64,000 nucleotides of DNA. Origin: Natrinema longum (GTDB lineage: Archaea > Halobacteriota > Halobacteria > Halobacteriales > Natrialbaceae). This document shows positions 43,881 through 52,714 of this stretch, in pieces (position 1 is the stretch's first letter; each line of letters opens with the position of its first letter). The notes under the pieces are model-generated. The model saw nothing but the letters and a program-made list of their open reading frames with translations. It did not search any database and was not told where the DNA came from. The DNA is taken from positions 3,162,001 through 3,226,000 of the forward strand of contig NZ_CP071463.1 in the NCBI RefSeq assembly GCF_017352095.1, in the 5' to 3' direction. The position numbers and the translations under genes are program-made.

Positions 43881-44048
43881 TCAGGGCTCGAGGTCGACGG
43901 CGAGATCCGTTGCGATCCAGCCGTCGGTGTTGTCTCGTTCGGTAAAGACGATCTTGCCGGGGCGGGTTTCGTGACTCGTCACGACCGCCGCCGGCTCCTC
44001 GCGTTCGGCGTCGGTGTCGGGATCCTGCCTGCGGGCGGGTACGTCCAT
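43881..44048 (-). CDS. 55-residue micro-protein with iron-box promoter
   Basis: A complete ATG-to-TGA frame: MDVPARRQDPDTDAEREEPA, then VVTSHETRPGKIVFTERDNT and DGWIATDLAVDLEP. The second half (KIVFTERDNTDGWIATDLAV) resembles a family of tiny haloarchaeal proteins ending in a WxxxDxAV strand motif. Two tandem TTAGG/CCTAA-type boxes lie 10-49 nt upstream, so it should respond to a DtxR-like regulator. Function unknown. Confidence 0.65.
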   Translation of the reverse strand: MDVPARRQDPDTDAEREEPAAVVTSHETRPGKIVFTERDNTDGWIATDLAVDLEP

Positions 44049-44057
44049 CAGGTTGAG

Positions 44058-44097
44058 TTAGGTGAGCCTAAATCTAAAAAGGTTTTGGTCAGCCTAA
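44058..44097 (-). promoter_or_regulatory. Two DtxR/IdeR-like operator boxes around a TATA element
   Basis: Box 1 is a perfect palindrome TTAGG-TGAG-CCTAA at 44058-44071. Box 2, TTTGG-TCAG-CCTAA at 44084-44097, has one mismatch. Their centres are 26 bp apart, and a T-rich TATA-like stretch (minus strand CTTTTTAGA) lies between them. They read toward the 55-residue gene at 44048. Half-sites match the known iron-repressor (DtxR/IdeR) box. Confidence 0.65.
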
Positions 44098-44249
44098 GAT
44101 TTCGAGACTGACACGTTCGCCGGGATCATCTCGGTTCGACCGGCGTCCTCTCGCGTCCCCGACGGCGATCCCGGGGTCGACACGATCCTGGGAGAGAAGA
44201 CTAGACGAATATAGCATCATTTTTCGGGATTCAGTGAAACAGTCATCAC

Positions 44250-44573
44250 ATGAGTTCACACGAGAGTCGATCACAGGGGACAACCGGTCGGCGCGGCCGA
44301 ACCCTGATCGCGGACCTCTTCGACATCGATATCGAACGCGTGGAGTCACTGAGTTGGGCGCTCGGTAACCACGTTACAGTCGAAGCGGACGCGGACCGCC
44401 GCTTTCGGTTCGCCCATCGGCAGTCCACTCGAGCAGTAACTGCGTTCGAGGTGACCGACACGACCTGTGTCCTCCGGCTCCGGACGCCCGTCGGCCGGGA
44501 GAAGTTTTTCGGGGTCGCAACCGCCGACCTCACGCCCCAACCGGTTCGGAACGGCTGGATTCGAACCGACTGA
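44250..44573 (+). CDS. Unknown 107-residue haloarchaeal protein
   Basis: A soluble protein with a basic head (SHESRSQGTTGRRGRTLI) and a beta-rich body (VLRLRTPVGREKFFGVATAD). No family recognised. Codon use supports it as a real gene. Confidence 0.6.
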   Translation: MSSHESRSQGTTGRRGRTLIADLFDIDIERVESLSWALGNHVTVEADADRRFRFAHRQSTRAVTAFEVTDTTCVLRLRTPVGREKFFGVATADLTPQPVRNGWIRTD

Positions 44574-44642
44574 GCGTCGCCCGCGCGGGACCGTTCGATG
44601 ACCACGATCAGTTTCATTGGGTTCGATCGGGTATCCGTCCGT

Positions 44643-45158
44643 ATGGAGTACGACGTCGTTCAGGGAGACATCGCTGCACAGTCCGCCGACGCGCTCGTCA
44701 ACGCCGCCGGGACGAGCCTCGAGATGGGGTCGGGCGTCGCCGGGGCGCTCCGTCGGGGTGCAGGCGAGGCGATCAACGAGGAAGCCACGGAGACGGGACC
44801 CGTCGACCTCGGCGAGGTCGCCGTCACCGACGCCTACGACCTGAACGCCGAGTACGTGATTCACGCCGCCGCCATGCCCCACTACGGGAACGGCCAGGCG
44901 ACGGCGGAAAGTATTCGCGAGGCCACGCGAAACGCCCTGGAGAAAGCCGACGACCTCGGCTGTCGCTCGCTCGTCGTTCCGGCGCTGGGCTGTGGTGTGG
45001 CCGGCTTCGAGACTGCCGAGGGTGCCGAACTCATCGTCGAGGAACTCGACCGCTACGAGCCCGACACGCTCGAGGACGTGCGGTTCATCGCCTACAGCGA
45101 CGAAGAGTACGAGACGATTCGTGCGGTGACGGCCGAGGGTAGCGACGTGGATCGGTGA
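44643..45158 (+). CDS. Macro-domain protein
   Basis: A 171-residue macro domain: DVVQGDIAAQSADALVNAAG is the ADP-ribose loop signature, GSGVAGALRRGAGEAI binds phosphates, and SLVVPALGCGVAGF is the second phosphate loop. Family members bind or hydrolyse ADP-ribose, including ADP-ribosylated proteins and nucleic acids. Length shows a lone domain. ATG 44643 starts the motif exactly. Confidence 0.92.
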   Translation: MEYDVVQGDIAAQSADALVNAAGTSLEMGSGVAGALRRGAGEAINEEATETGPVDLGEVAVTDAYDLNAEYVIHAAAMPHYGNGQATAESIREATRNALEKADDLGCRSLVVPALGCGVAGFETAEGAELIVEELDRYEPDTLEDVRFIAYSDEEYETIRAVTAEGSDVDR

Positions 45159-45320
45159 CGGACACGATCGACCGGTCGAGGAGGCCGAGCGTCCGTGGAG
45201 TACCGCTCGGGCGGGTTGCCACGCAGTGAGCGACGACCGTCGGGGGATGGTTTCTACGCACTGAGAACGGTTGCTAGTTTTACCACCACCGCCGTCGAAC
45301 CATCACACGGGTGATAACTG

Positions 45321-45743
45321 ATGTACGACACGATCCTCATCCCGACCGACGGAAGCGAACAGGCGGATCGCGGGGTCGAGCAGGGGTTGAGTCTCGCCGC
45401 CAACTACGACGCGGAGGTCGTGCTTCTCTACGTCGTCGACGAACGCAGACACGGACGGACGCCGGCGCTGGGCAGTACCGCGGTCGAACACGCGAAAATA
45501 GAGGACGAAGCCATCGAAATGCTCGAGGAGATCGCGGACCGGGCCAGCGATCGGGGCCTCGACGTCGACTGCGCGTGTCACCGGGGACTCCCCTGGGAGG
45601 AGATCACGTCCCTCGCGGAACAGCGGGACACCGACCTGATCGTGATGGGACGACGAGGGGCGACTGACGACCGACGAACGGCACTCGGGAGCGTCGCCGA
45701 CCGGGTGATGAGACACACTGACATTCCCGTTCAGGCCGTCTGA
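45321..45743 (+). CDS. Universal stress protein
   Basis: A 140-residue UspA domain: YDTILIPTDGSEQADRGVEQ start, LIVMGRRGATDDRRTALGSV at the nucleotide loop (G-x2-G-x9-G-x(S)) and end VMRHTDIPVQAV. ATP-binding form by motif. Confidence 0.9.
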   Translation: MYDTILIPTDGSEQADRGVEQGLSLAANYDAEVVLLYVVDERRHGRTPALGSTAVEHAKIEDEAIEMLEEIADRASDRGLDVDCACHRGLPWEEITSLAEQRDTDLIVMGRRGATDDRRTALGSVADRVMRHTDIPVQAV

Positions 45744-45844
45744 CCGTCCAGTTCACCCCGTCGGCCCCCCGATTTCGTGTCGTCCGAGCCGCGTCCGTCC
45801 GCCGGGAGACTCCGCCCCGTTTTTCGAACGGTCCGCTCCGGATT

Positions 45845-46840
45845 TCAGGACAGCGAAAGCCCGCGAATCTCGACCGAATCCCCTTCCTCGACGTGCCCGA
45901 TACTCTGCCCATCAGTCTCGGCGACCAGTTCGTCAGCCTGGTCCTCTGGAACCGCGACGACGAAGCCGGTGCCCATGTTGAACGTGCGGTGCATCTCCGC
46001 GTCGGTCACGTTCCCCTCCTCCTGAACGAACTCGAAGATCGGTTGGGCCGGCAGCGGGTCGTCGATGACGTACTCGTGTTCGCCCATCCGCAGCAGGTTC
46101 GTCCAGCCGCCGCCCGTAATGTGGGCCGCCGCACGGACCTCGTGGTCGCGCATCGGCTCGAGCAGGGCCGTGTAGATCCGGGTCGGCTCCAGCAGTTCCT
46201 CGCCGATCGTCCGTTCCGGGTCCAGTGGGAACGGCTCCGTGTAGTCGTGCTCGCGGGTCACCGCTTCGCGGGCGAGCGTCAGCCCGTTCGAGTGAATCCC
46301 GTTCGAGGGGAAGCCCACGAGGACGTCGCCAACCTGGGCCTCCCCCTCGAGGATGTCGTCTTTCCCGGCGAGACCCACACAGGTCCCCGCCAGATCGAAC
46401 CCCTTCACGACCTCGGGCATGACCGCCGTCTCGCCGCCCAGCATCGTCAGATCGGCCTCCTCGAGCCCCACCGCGAGGCCCTCGCCGATCTGATTGGTCA
46501 GCGCCTCGTCGGGCTCGTCGATCGCGAGGTAGTCGACGAACGCGACCGGTTCGACGCCGGCCGCGACGAGGTCGTTGACGTTCATCGCGATACAGTCGAT
46601 CCCGATCGTCGAGAAGTCCTCGATCGCTTCGGCGACGAGCAGTTTGGTCCCGACGCCGTCGGTCGCCAGCGCGAGATACCTGTCGCCGATGTCGAGCAGA
46701 CCTGCGTATTCGGTTCGCAGATCGCTGCCGAAGGCCTCGAGGAGCGCCGCCGTCGCGTCCTCGCTGGCATCGATGTCGACGCCAGTGTCGGCGTAGGTGA
46801 GTCGGTCCGTCTGGCTCTCGTCGTCCGCTGGTCCGGTCAT
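45845..46840 (-). CDS. purM: Phosphoribosylformylglycinamidine cyclo-ligase
   Basis: A 331-residue AIR synthetase of purine synthesis. LTYADTGVDIDASEDA opens the protein; ATDGVGTKLLVAEA and DCIAMNVNDLVAAGVEPVAF are the ATP-binding and dimer segments; LGGETAVMPEV and HITGGGWTNLLRM follow. ATG 46840 is chosen because the family begins just before LTYADTG. Confidence 0.95.
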   Translation of the reverse strand: MTGPADDESQTDRLTYADTGVDIDASEDATAALLEAFGSDLRTEYAGLLDIGDRYLALATDGVGTKLLVAEAIEDFSTIGIDCIAMNVNDLVAAGVEPVAFVDYLAIDEPDEALTNQIGEGLAVGLEEADLTMLGGETAVMPEVVKGFDLAGTCVGLAGKDDILEGEAQVGDVLVGFPSNGIHSNGLTLAREAVTREHDYTEPFPLDPERTIGEELLEPTRIYTALLEPMRDHEVRAAAHITGGGWTNLLRMGEHEYVIDDPLPAQPIFEFVQEEGNVTDAEMHRTFNMGTGFVVAVPEDQADELVAETDGQSIGHVEEGDSVEIRGLSLS

Positions 46841-47018
46841 GTGCGAACGACTGCGTGGCGCGAGCAAAAGGTCACCGGTCCTCCAGAGAGTTCCCTGTGG
46901 GCCGCGAATGCCGACTGTCGACGATCCGATGCGATCTCGAGGTGACGGCTTCGAAACCCAGAACGGCGGTGCGAACGACTCGTACCGACGCGGTTACGGA
47001 TCCGGCCGAACCGACACG

Positions 47019-47453
47019 CTACCGTTCGAATGCCGGTTCCCGCTCGGATTCGCCGTCGACTCCCCCCGCGTTCGGTTCGTCGTCACTCTTCGGGTCGTCG
47101 GAAAACACGTCCGCGAACGAGTCCTCGACACCGACGAGTCGCTCGAGTCGGTGTTCGAACTCCGCGTCGTCGATCTCCCCCTCGGCGTAGCGGCGTTTGA
47201 GTTCGGCAACCGCGTCGTCTCCGGTGGCGTGTTCGGCCGGCGTCGTCTCGTTCCGTCCCGCAACCAGCAGTGCAGCGATTTCCTCCCCCCAGAACAGGAA
47301 TATCGGGACCAGTAGGAACCATCCCACGATCGCAATCGCGCTGGTGAGTTCTTCAGCGCCGACCAGACCAGTGAGGCTGATGAGGACGAACGTCACGAGT
47401 CCGATCAGGAGCCAGAGATCGTCGGCCACGAACTCCTCGACGTCGATCGCCAT
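47019..47453 (-). CDS. SHOCT-domain membrane protein
   Basis: A 144-residue protein with two spans (LWLLIGLVTFVLISLTGLVG and AIAIVGWFLLVPIFLFWG) and a cytoplasmic SHOCT domain (DAVAELKRRYAEGEIDDAEF, EHRLERLVG), then an acidic tail. SHOCT is a short oligomerisation domain. Function unknown. Confidence 0.82.
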   Translation of the reverse strand: MAIDVEEFVADDLWLLIGLVTFVLISLTGLVGAEELTSAIAIVGWFLLVPIFLFWGEEIAALLVAGRNETTPAEHATGDDAVAELKRRYAEGEIDDAEFEHRLERLVGVEDSFADVFSDDPKSDDEPNAGGVDGESEREPAFER

Positions 47454-47591
47454 ATGGATCCGTCGACCGAATCACACAAAATACCTCTGGTGGAGACGAT
47501 CGCTAGCCCGGCCACGGCGGGGCCGCGTCGTCCCGTCGGCTTCGGACCCACTGTCGCTCGGGGCTGAAAAACGGCGACCAGCGCGACGTTC

Positions 47592-48239
47592 TCAGAACAG
47601 CCCGAAAACGACGAACGCCGCGAGCAGAACGCTCGGGACGAAGACGATCGCGAAGACCCCCTTGTGCCACTCGAGGACGGACTTGCCGTCGAGCGGGCCG
47701 AAGGGGATCATGTTGAACGCGGCCAGGAAGAGGTTGATCCAGATCCCCATCTGGCCGATCGTTGCGAGCATTCCGGGAAGGAAGCCGGGCGTTGCAGCGA
47801 ACATCAGCAACGGCGCAAAGAGCACGGCGAGCAGGAGGTTCGTCACTGGGCCCGCCAGTGCGATCAGTCCGTTCTCCCGTTGGGTGGTCCGTCCCCGGTG
47901 GTAGACCGCGCCGGGCGCGGCGAAGAGAAAGCCGACGAGCCCGCCCATAATCGCCAGGAAGAGCATCTGGTAGTCCGCCCTGAACTCCGCAACCTGGCCG
48001 AACTCGACCGCGACGACTTTGTGTGCGAGTTCGTGGAGGAGGAAGCCGACGCCGACGGTCACGAAACTCAGGCCGACTCGCGTCACGAAGTAGCCGAGAC
48101 TCGCCTCGCCCAGATGCACCGGCGCGAGTAGCAACGCGAACGCGACACTCAGTACGGTCCACGCCACCGCGAGGTCCCGTAGCTCCGTGTTGCTGAAGGT
48201 CAGTTCGCGATCGGGACGGCGCTTCGTGGGATAGCCCAT
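47592..48239 (-). CDS. Site-2 protease-like M50 metalloprotease
   Basis: A 215-residue membrane protease of the SpoIVFB/S2P kind. The zinc motif HELAHK (HExxH) sits in GVGFLLHELAHKVVAVEFG, and the third ligand Asp is in NMIPFGPLDGKSV. About six spans. ATG overlaps the stop of the TraB gene by one base, so the two are made together. A role in intramembrane cleavage is inferred from family. Confidence 0.88.
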   Translation of the reverse strand: MGYPTKRRPDRELTFSNTELRDLAVAWTVLSVAFALLLAPVHLGEASLGYFVTRVGLSFVTVGVGFLLHELAHKVVAVEFGQVAEFRADYQMLFLAIMGGLVGFLFAAPGAVYHRGRTTQRENGLIALAGPVTNLLLAVLFAPLLMFAATPGFLPGMLATIGQMGIWINLFLAAFNMIPFGPLDGKSVLEWHKGVFAIVFVPSVLLAAFVVFGLF

Positions 48240-49996
48240 TATAGGAACCCTCGTAGTAGCTCGAGACTGTCTCGCGCACCTTCGATCAACAGTCCCATCA
48301 GGGCGTCGACGCCGCCGATTTCGGGTGCCAGCCACGGGAGCACCACGAACGGAAAGAGCCCCGTCGCGATGATGCTGCCGATGTTCGTCAGCGCGACGAT
48401 CATGATCAGCCGGAACAGCGGCACGTTGAACATCGCCTCGATCGCCTCGCCGATCGGCCGCTCCGTATCGTCGACGATTTCGTTGAGCGTCTGGATGTCC
48501 CGGACGTTGACCGGGCGGTGCTTGAGTTCGACGTAGCCGGCGAACCAGCCGGGTGCGAGCAACGGGTTGATGCTCGTCAGCCAGGCGACCGCGCCGCCGA
48601 CGCCCGCACTGGTCCAGCGCGCGCCGGCCAGCCGCGCCAGCGTGAACGCGAATATTCCGTTGAACAGGAACCACGCCGCGAACACCTTCAGCAGGAACAC
48701 GTTCTCGACGCCCGCCATAAGCAGGAGGAAGAAGAAGGCGAAGAAGCCGAGCATGACGAGGTAGCCAACGATCTTCAGCGGCGAGAACCGGCGACTCGAG
48801 GCGGTTCCCGACAGCGACTCGAGCGAGGGAATGTCCTCGGGGTTCCGGAGGTGACGTTCGATGCCGGCTTTGTGGCCGGCACCGACGACGGCGAGGACGT
48901 CGTACCCCTGTTCGCGGAGGTCGTGGAGGTTGTGTGCGATGTAGGCGTCGCGTTCGTCGATCAGGGCGTTCGCGCCACGGGGACTGAACCGGCGGAACTC
49001 CTCCATCATGGCGGCGACGACGTCGCCGTCGGTCATCTCCTCGATGTCGACCTCGTCGATATCCTCGACGTCCGCGCCGACCGCGTCGAGGACGAGTCCG
49101 AGGACGGCACCGATCGTGACGCCGACGCCGAGTCCGGCGAGCATCCCGGCCGTCCCACGAACGGCGTAGATACCGGTCCCTTCGACCGTCGAGGCCGAGA
49201 ACGGGCCGACGAACGTCCCGGTCGCGACCAGTGCGAGACAGCCCGCAACGCCGAGGACCAGTCCCCCGGCCACTCGCATCGAGAGTCCCGAAAGGGAGCC
49301 GCCGGCGGCGTCGACCGGTGGCAAAAAGAGGAGGCCCACGAACGCCCCGACGAACGCGCCGATCGCGCCGCCGCCGACGTACTGTAGCGTCGTGGTATCG
49401 GTGATGCCGACCAGAAGGAGATCGCCGAGTCCGAGCAGTGGAGCGAGAAACGCCGCGAAAACGAACCCGAGAACCGCACCGCCGACGGCACCGAAGGTGA
49501 GCCCGATCGTTCGAGGATCGGTGATCCCGAGCGCGAGCCCGCCGACCATTTTCAACTTCTCGGTTACGGAGAGTCGGCTCCAGAACCGCTGGATCGTGAC
49601 CTGAATGTCCCGATCGACCAGGGCGACGCCGCTCCCGTTGGCTTCGGCGGCCTCGATGCCGGCCCGCATGTCGGCACCGGGCTCGATGTCGAACTGGTCG
49701 CCCAGCCGCGACTGGACGTACGACAGCATCCAGTAGGCCAGGAACTGGAAGACGGTGTTGCCCGAAAGGAGGTCGCCGGCTTCGATGTCGTCGGGCGTCC
49801 CGCCTTGCATCTGGCGATACCGCCCTTCGTCGAGTTCGACGGCGACGACGTCGGGGTCCTCCCGGTCGATCGTTTCCCGAACCTCGTCGACACTCGCTTG
49901 CGAGACGTGTGCCGTCCCGAGGACCTCGACGGAGCCTCGCTCCCGGTCTGGTGGCGCTGGGGGCTCCGGCACGTCGGCCTCGCCTGCATCGCTCAT
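48239..49996 (-). CDS. TraB/PrgY family membrane protein
   Basis: A 585-residue protein. The N-terminal TraB domain (about residues 15-220) reads VEVLGTAHVSQASVDEVRET and DPDVVAVELDEGRYRQMQGG. A membrane region of about 6 spans (GLTFGAVGGAVLGFVFAAFL, GGGAIGAFVGAFVGLLFL) splits it from the second TraB half (DVLAVVGAGHKAGIERHL), followed by more spans. TraB/PrgY relatives are thought to be proteases that inactivate peptide signals. Its 1-nt coupling to an M50 protease is notable. Confidence 0.88.
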   Translation of the reverse strand: MSDAGEADVPEPPAPPDRERGSVEVLGTAHVSQASVDEVRETIDREDPDVVAVELDEGRYRQMQGGTPDDIEAGDLLSGNTVFQFLAYWMLSYVQSRLGDQFDIEPGADMRAGIEAAEANGSGVALVDRDIQVTIQRFWSRLSVTEKLKMVGGLALGITDPRTIGLTFGAVGGAVLGFVFAAFLAPLLGLGDLLLVGITDTTTLQYVGGGAIGAFVGAFVGLLFLPPVDAAGGSLSGLSMRVAGGLVLGVAGCLALVATGTFVGPFSASTVEGTGIYAVRGTAGMLAGLGVGVTIGAVLGLVLDAVGADVEDIDEVDIEEMTDGDVVAAMMEEFRRFSPRGANALIDERDAYIAHNLHDLREQGYDVLAVVGAGHKAGIERHLRNPEDIPSLESLSGTASSRRFSPLKIVGYLVMLGFFAFFFLLLMAGVENVFLLKVFAAWFLFNGIFAFTLARLAGARWTSAGVGGAVAWLTSINPLLAPGWFAGYVELKHRPVNVRDIQTLNEIVDDTERPIGEAIEAMFNVPLFRLIMIVALTNIGSIIATGLFPFVVLPWLAPEIGGVDALMGLLIEGARDSLELLRGFL

Positions 49997-50159
49997 TACT
50001 GGCCCCAACTGGGCGGCGACTTTTACCAGTATCGGACCGCGAAGGGGACCGATCCCGATACGTTCGCCCCCTCGATCTCCCGACGCTGTCAGTCGGGGGA
50101 CTCGAGTCCGATGGGACGTGATCACAAGACTGAGTACCGACGTGGAAAAACCTCGCCTA

Positions 50160-50597
50160 ATGACTGACCTCATGGAAACGGTCGTCGAGAACCGGGAGAT
50201 GGTACAGCCAAACCACGCCAACACGCTCGACGTCGCTCACGGCGGCAACGTCATGAAGTGGATGGACGAAGTCGGCGCGATGAGCGCGATGCGGTTTTCC
50301 GGTGAGATGTGTGTCACCGCACGGGTCGATCAGATGAACTTCGAACGCCCCATTCCAGTCGGCGATACGGCCTATATTACCGCTTACGTCTACGATGCCG
50401 GCACCTCGAGCGTAAAGGTCCGCTTGCTCACCGAGCGCGAGGACCTCCGGACCCGCGAGCGCGAACGGACCACCGAATCACACTTCGTCTACGTCGCGAT
50501 CGACGAGGACAATACGCCGACGACGGTTCCGGAACTAACGGTCAGCACCGAGGACGGTGAGCGCCTCCGACAGACCGCACTCGAGGACGAACTCTGA
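50160..50597 (+). CDS. Hotdog-fold acyl-CoA thioesterase
   Basis: A 145-residue 4HBT-type thioesterase: VQPNHANTLDVAHGGNVMKW with the N-x2-G helix and catalytic Asp in WMDEVGAMSAMRF, then FERPIPVGDTAYITAYVYDA. This matches YciA/acyl-CoA thioesterase proteins. Cytoplasmic. ATG 50160 chosen at the first Met before the domain. Confidence 0.88.
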   Translation: MTDLMETVVENREMVQPNHANTLDVAHGGNVMKWMDEVGAMSAMRFSGEMCVTARVDQMNFERPIPVGDTAYITAYVYDAGTSSVKVRLLTEREDLRTRERERTTESHFVYVAIDEDNTPTTVPELTVSTEDGERLRQTALEDEL

Positions 50598-50767
50598 GAC
50601 GGTCCGTCTGAGGAGGGCGAGTGATCGCGACCAGGAACGTCGCTCCCCGAGCGCGTCCGGATCGAAAAATCGAATCGACGGTCCGATCGGACCAGTCCGG
50701 CCCACCCGATCGGGGACGGACCACGACCGTTCGTGCGGTGACCGCGGGCGCGGGATGGCGCTGACGC

Positions 50768-50995
50768 TTACTCGGCGTCGAGTTCGTCCGATCGGGGGTC
50801 GCGCTCTCTGATGTCCTCGAGGAGGGTATCGACGGTCCCGCGCGTATCGGCGACGGTCGCGCCGACGAGGCCACCGATCGCACCGCCGGTGCTCGCGGCG
50901 TTACGGCTGAACAGTCCACCGACGGCCGCACCGACGGCAGCGCCGATCGCTGCATACCGGGCACGCAACAACACGGCAGTTATACGTTCTCTCAT
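50768..50995 (-). CDS. Small glycine-zipper membrane protein
   Basis: A 75-residue protein: basic head MRERITAVLLRARY, Gly/Ala-zipper span AAIGAAVGAAVGGLF, second span GGAIGGLVGATVA and an acidic tail. The zipper suggests oligomers in the membrane. Function unknown. Confidence 0.65.
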   Translation of the reverse strand: MRERITAVLLRARYAAIGAAVGAAVGGLFSRNAASTGGAIGGLVGATVADTRGTVDTLLEDIRERDPRSDELDAE

Positions 50996-51098
50996 ATCTC
51001 GTCCTTGGTGACTGGTACGGATAAATATACCTCTCGAGCGTTGTGCGTCGCCTCCGACTCGTCGAGTCGACGTGGCGGAATCGGTGGTGAGACCTCGC

Positions 51099-51878
51099 TC
51101 AAAGAACCGTCTCGACCGCGGCGAGGGAGTCGAGGACGTAGTCGGGTTCGACCTCGGCCGCTGCGAGATCCGTCCGATCGGTGACTCCGGTGAGAACGAG
51201 TGCCGTATCCATGCCAGCGTTGCTCCCGAGTGCGATGTCGGTATTGAGACGATCACCGACGACCAGCGTGTTCGAGGGGTCGGCATCGAGCCGATCCATC
51301 GCCGCTGTCGCTGCGATCGCGGACGGTTTTCCGAGGATCGCGTCCGCCTCGCGGCCGGCGACGGCCTCCATTGCCGCGAGGATCGCACCCGATCCCGGAA
51401 TCTCTCCGCCGTCGACCGGGATCGTCACGTCCGGGTCGGTTCCATAGAAGGCCACGTCGTCCTCGAGTGCCCGCAGGGACTCCCAGAGCGTGCCAAACGA
51501 GAAATCGCTGTCGAACGACCCGAGGACGACCTCGGCCGCGTCCGGCTCCGCCGTCACCTCGACGGCAGCGTCGTCGAGGATCGTCTCGAGTCGCTCCTCG
51601 CCGACGAGGTAAACCGCCTCGCCGGGATGGGTCGTCGCGAGGTACGCCGCCGAAACGGTTGCGGACGTGAGGACGGCGTCCGGGTCGATGTCGATTCCGT
51701 GGGGTGCGAGCTTCGTCCCGTAGTGGTCGGCCCCCCGCGTCGGGTTGTTCGAAAAGAGCAGCCGGGAACAGCCCGCCGTCTCGAGTGCGCGCAAGCCGTC
51801 GGTCGCACCGGGCAGCAACTCCTCGCCGCGGACGATCGTCCCGTCGACATCGAGAATCACCGCCTCGTAGTCCGTCAT
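51099..51878 (-). CDS. HAD-IIA phosphatase (NagD-like)
   Basis: A 259-residue HAD hydrolase: motif I AVILDVDGTIVRGEELLPGA (nucleophile Asp), motif II LLFSNNPTRG, Lys motif ILGKPS, and motif IV TLVVGDRLNTDIALGSNAGM. The C2-type cap between is that of NagD/phosphoglycolate or 4-nitrophenylphosphatase-like enzymes. Substrate unknown. Confidence 0.92.
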   Translation of the reverse strand: MTDYEAVILDVDGTIVRGEELLPGATDGLRALETAGCSRLLFSNNPTRGADHYGTKLAPHGIDIDPDAVLTSATVSAAYLATTHPGEAVYLVGEERLETILDDAAVEVTAEPDAAEVVLGSFDSDFSFGTLWESLRALEDDVAFYGTDPDVTIPVDGGEIPGSGAILAAMEAVAGREADAILGKPSAIAATAAMDRLDADPSNTLVVGDRLNTDIALGSNAGMDTALVLTGVTDRTDLAAAEVEPDYVLDSLAAVETVL

Positions 51879-52098
51879 CGTTCGTCGCTAGGGACGGCCG
51901 GCGATTGAGTGTTTGGATGCCGGTCGCCGACGACGAGCGTGAACTGGACTCGAGGGGAACGCCGGCGGACTGTGGCGATCACCGCTCCCGTTCCAGAGAC
52001 GGCTCGTCGGTCTCGAGACCTGCCGAATCGGTCCAGTTCGATCGCTGACTTGCTGACCGACGGGAAAACCCCATACGGCTGCCAGCCGAAGCGGGTAT

Positions 52099-52566
52099 AT
52101 GGCACTCGACGTCGAGATACCCGAGCCGCCGACCCTCAGCGGCCCACAGGATCCGGGCGACTACGACGCCGTCGTCGAACCCGACGAGCGGACGGGTGAC
52201 ACTGCTCGCCGCGAAGACCTGGCCGACTTTCTGGAGGCGGGCGCTTGGGAAGACGCGTTCGACGAATGGGCCAGGGATACCTATCTGACCGAAACGGAGT
52301 TCCGGGCCGTCCTCGAGTTCGGGTTGATCGACGAGTTCGGGTTGATCGACGAGTTCGACTTTTACTGGAATCAGTCCGCAGAGGACGTCGGCTACCGTGC
52401 GCCGGCGGTGACGGAAGCGTCGGTAGCCGGTCACGACGAACTCGACGAAGCCGATATCGAAGACATCGAGGAGGAACTCGACACGCTCGGCCTGACGGTA
52501 AGCGAAGTGCTGGAAACCGACTACATCCACCGCGACGGGGAGGAGTTCGGCTACTCCTGGGAGTAG
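52099..52566 (+). CDS. Acidic tandem-paralog protein A
   Basis: A 155-residue very acidic protein. MALDVEIPEPP opens it as in its neighbour at 52715. The shared core is FLEAGAWEDAFDEWARDTYL. Between them a perfect 18-nt tandem repeat (52315-52350) gives FGLIDEFGLIDEF. The end EETD-like segment EVLETDYIHRDG also aligns with the neighbour. No known family recognised. It is followed by the paralog on the same strand, 148 nt on. Confidence 0.6.
   Translation: MALDVEIPEPPTLSGPQDPGDYDAVVEPDERTGDTARREDLADFLEAGAWEDAFDEWARDTYLTETEFRAVLEFGLIDEFGLIDEFDFYWNQSAEDVGYRAPAVTEASVAGHDELDEADIEDIEEELDTLGLTVSEVLETDYIHRDGEEFGYSWE
52315..52350 (+). repeat. 18-nt tandem repeat inside a gene
   Basis: Two perfect copies of GAGTTCGGGTTGATCGAC, adding six residues (EFGLID) in frame. 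It is a recent slippage or duplication. Confidence 0.85.
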
Positions 52567-52714
52567 CGGGGGCGTGGACGTCGACTCGTCTCCATCCGAT
52601 TCCGCGTCCACTCGTCCTCAACCGATCCTGTGCCCACTCCGTCGGTGATCGACCCCCCCCCTGTTCGATCCAGCGGTGGGAATTCTTATGCCGGAACCAG
52701 ACCTACGACCGGCT

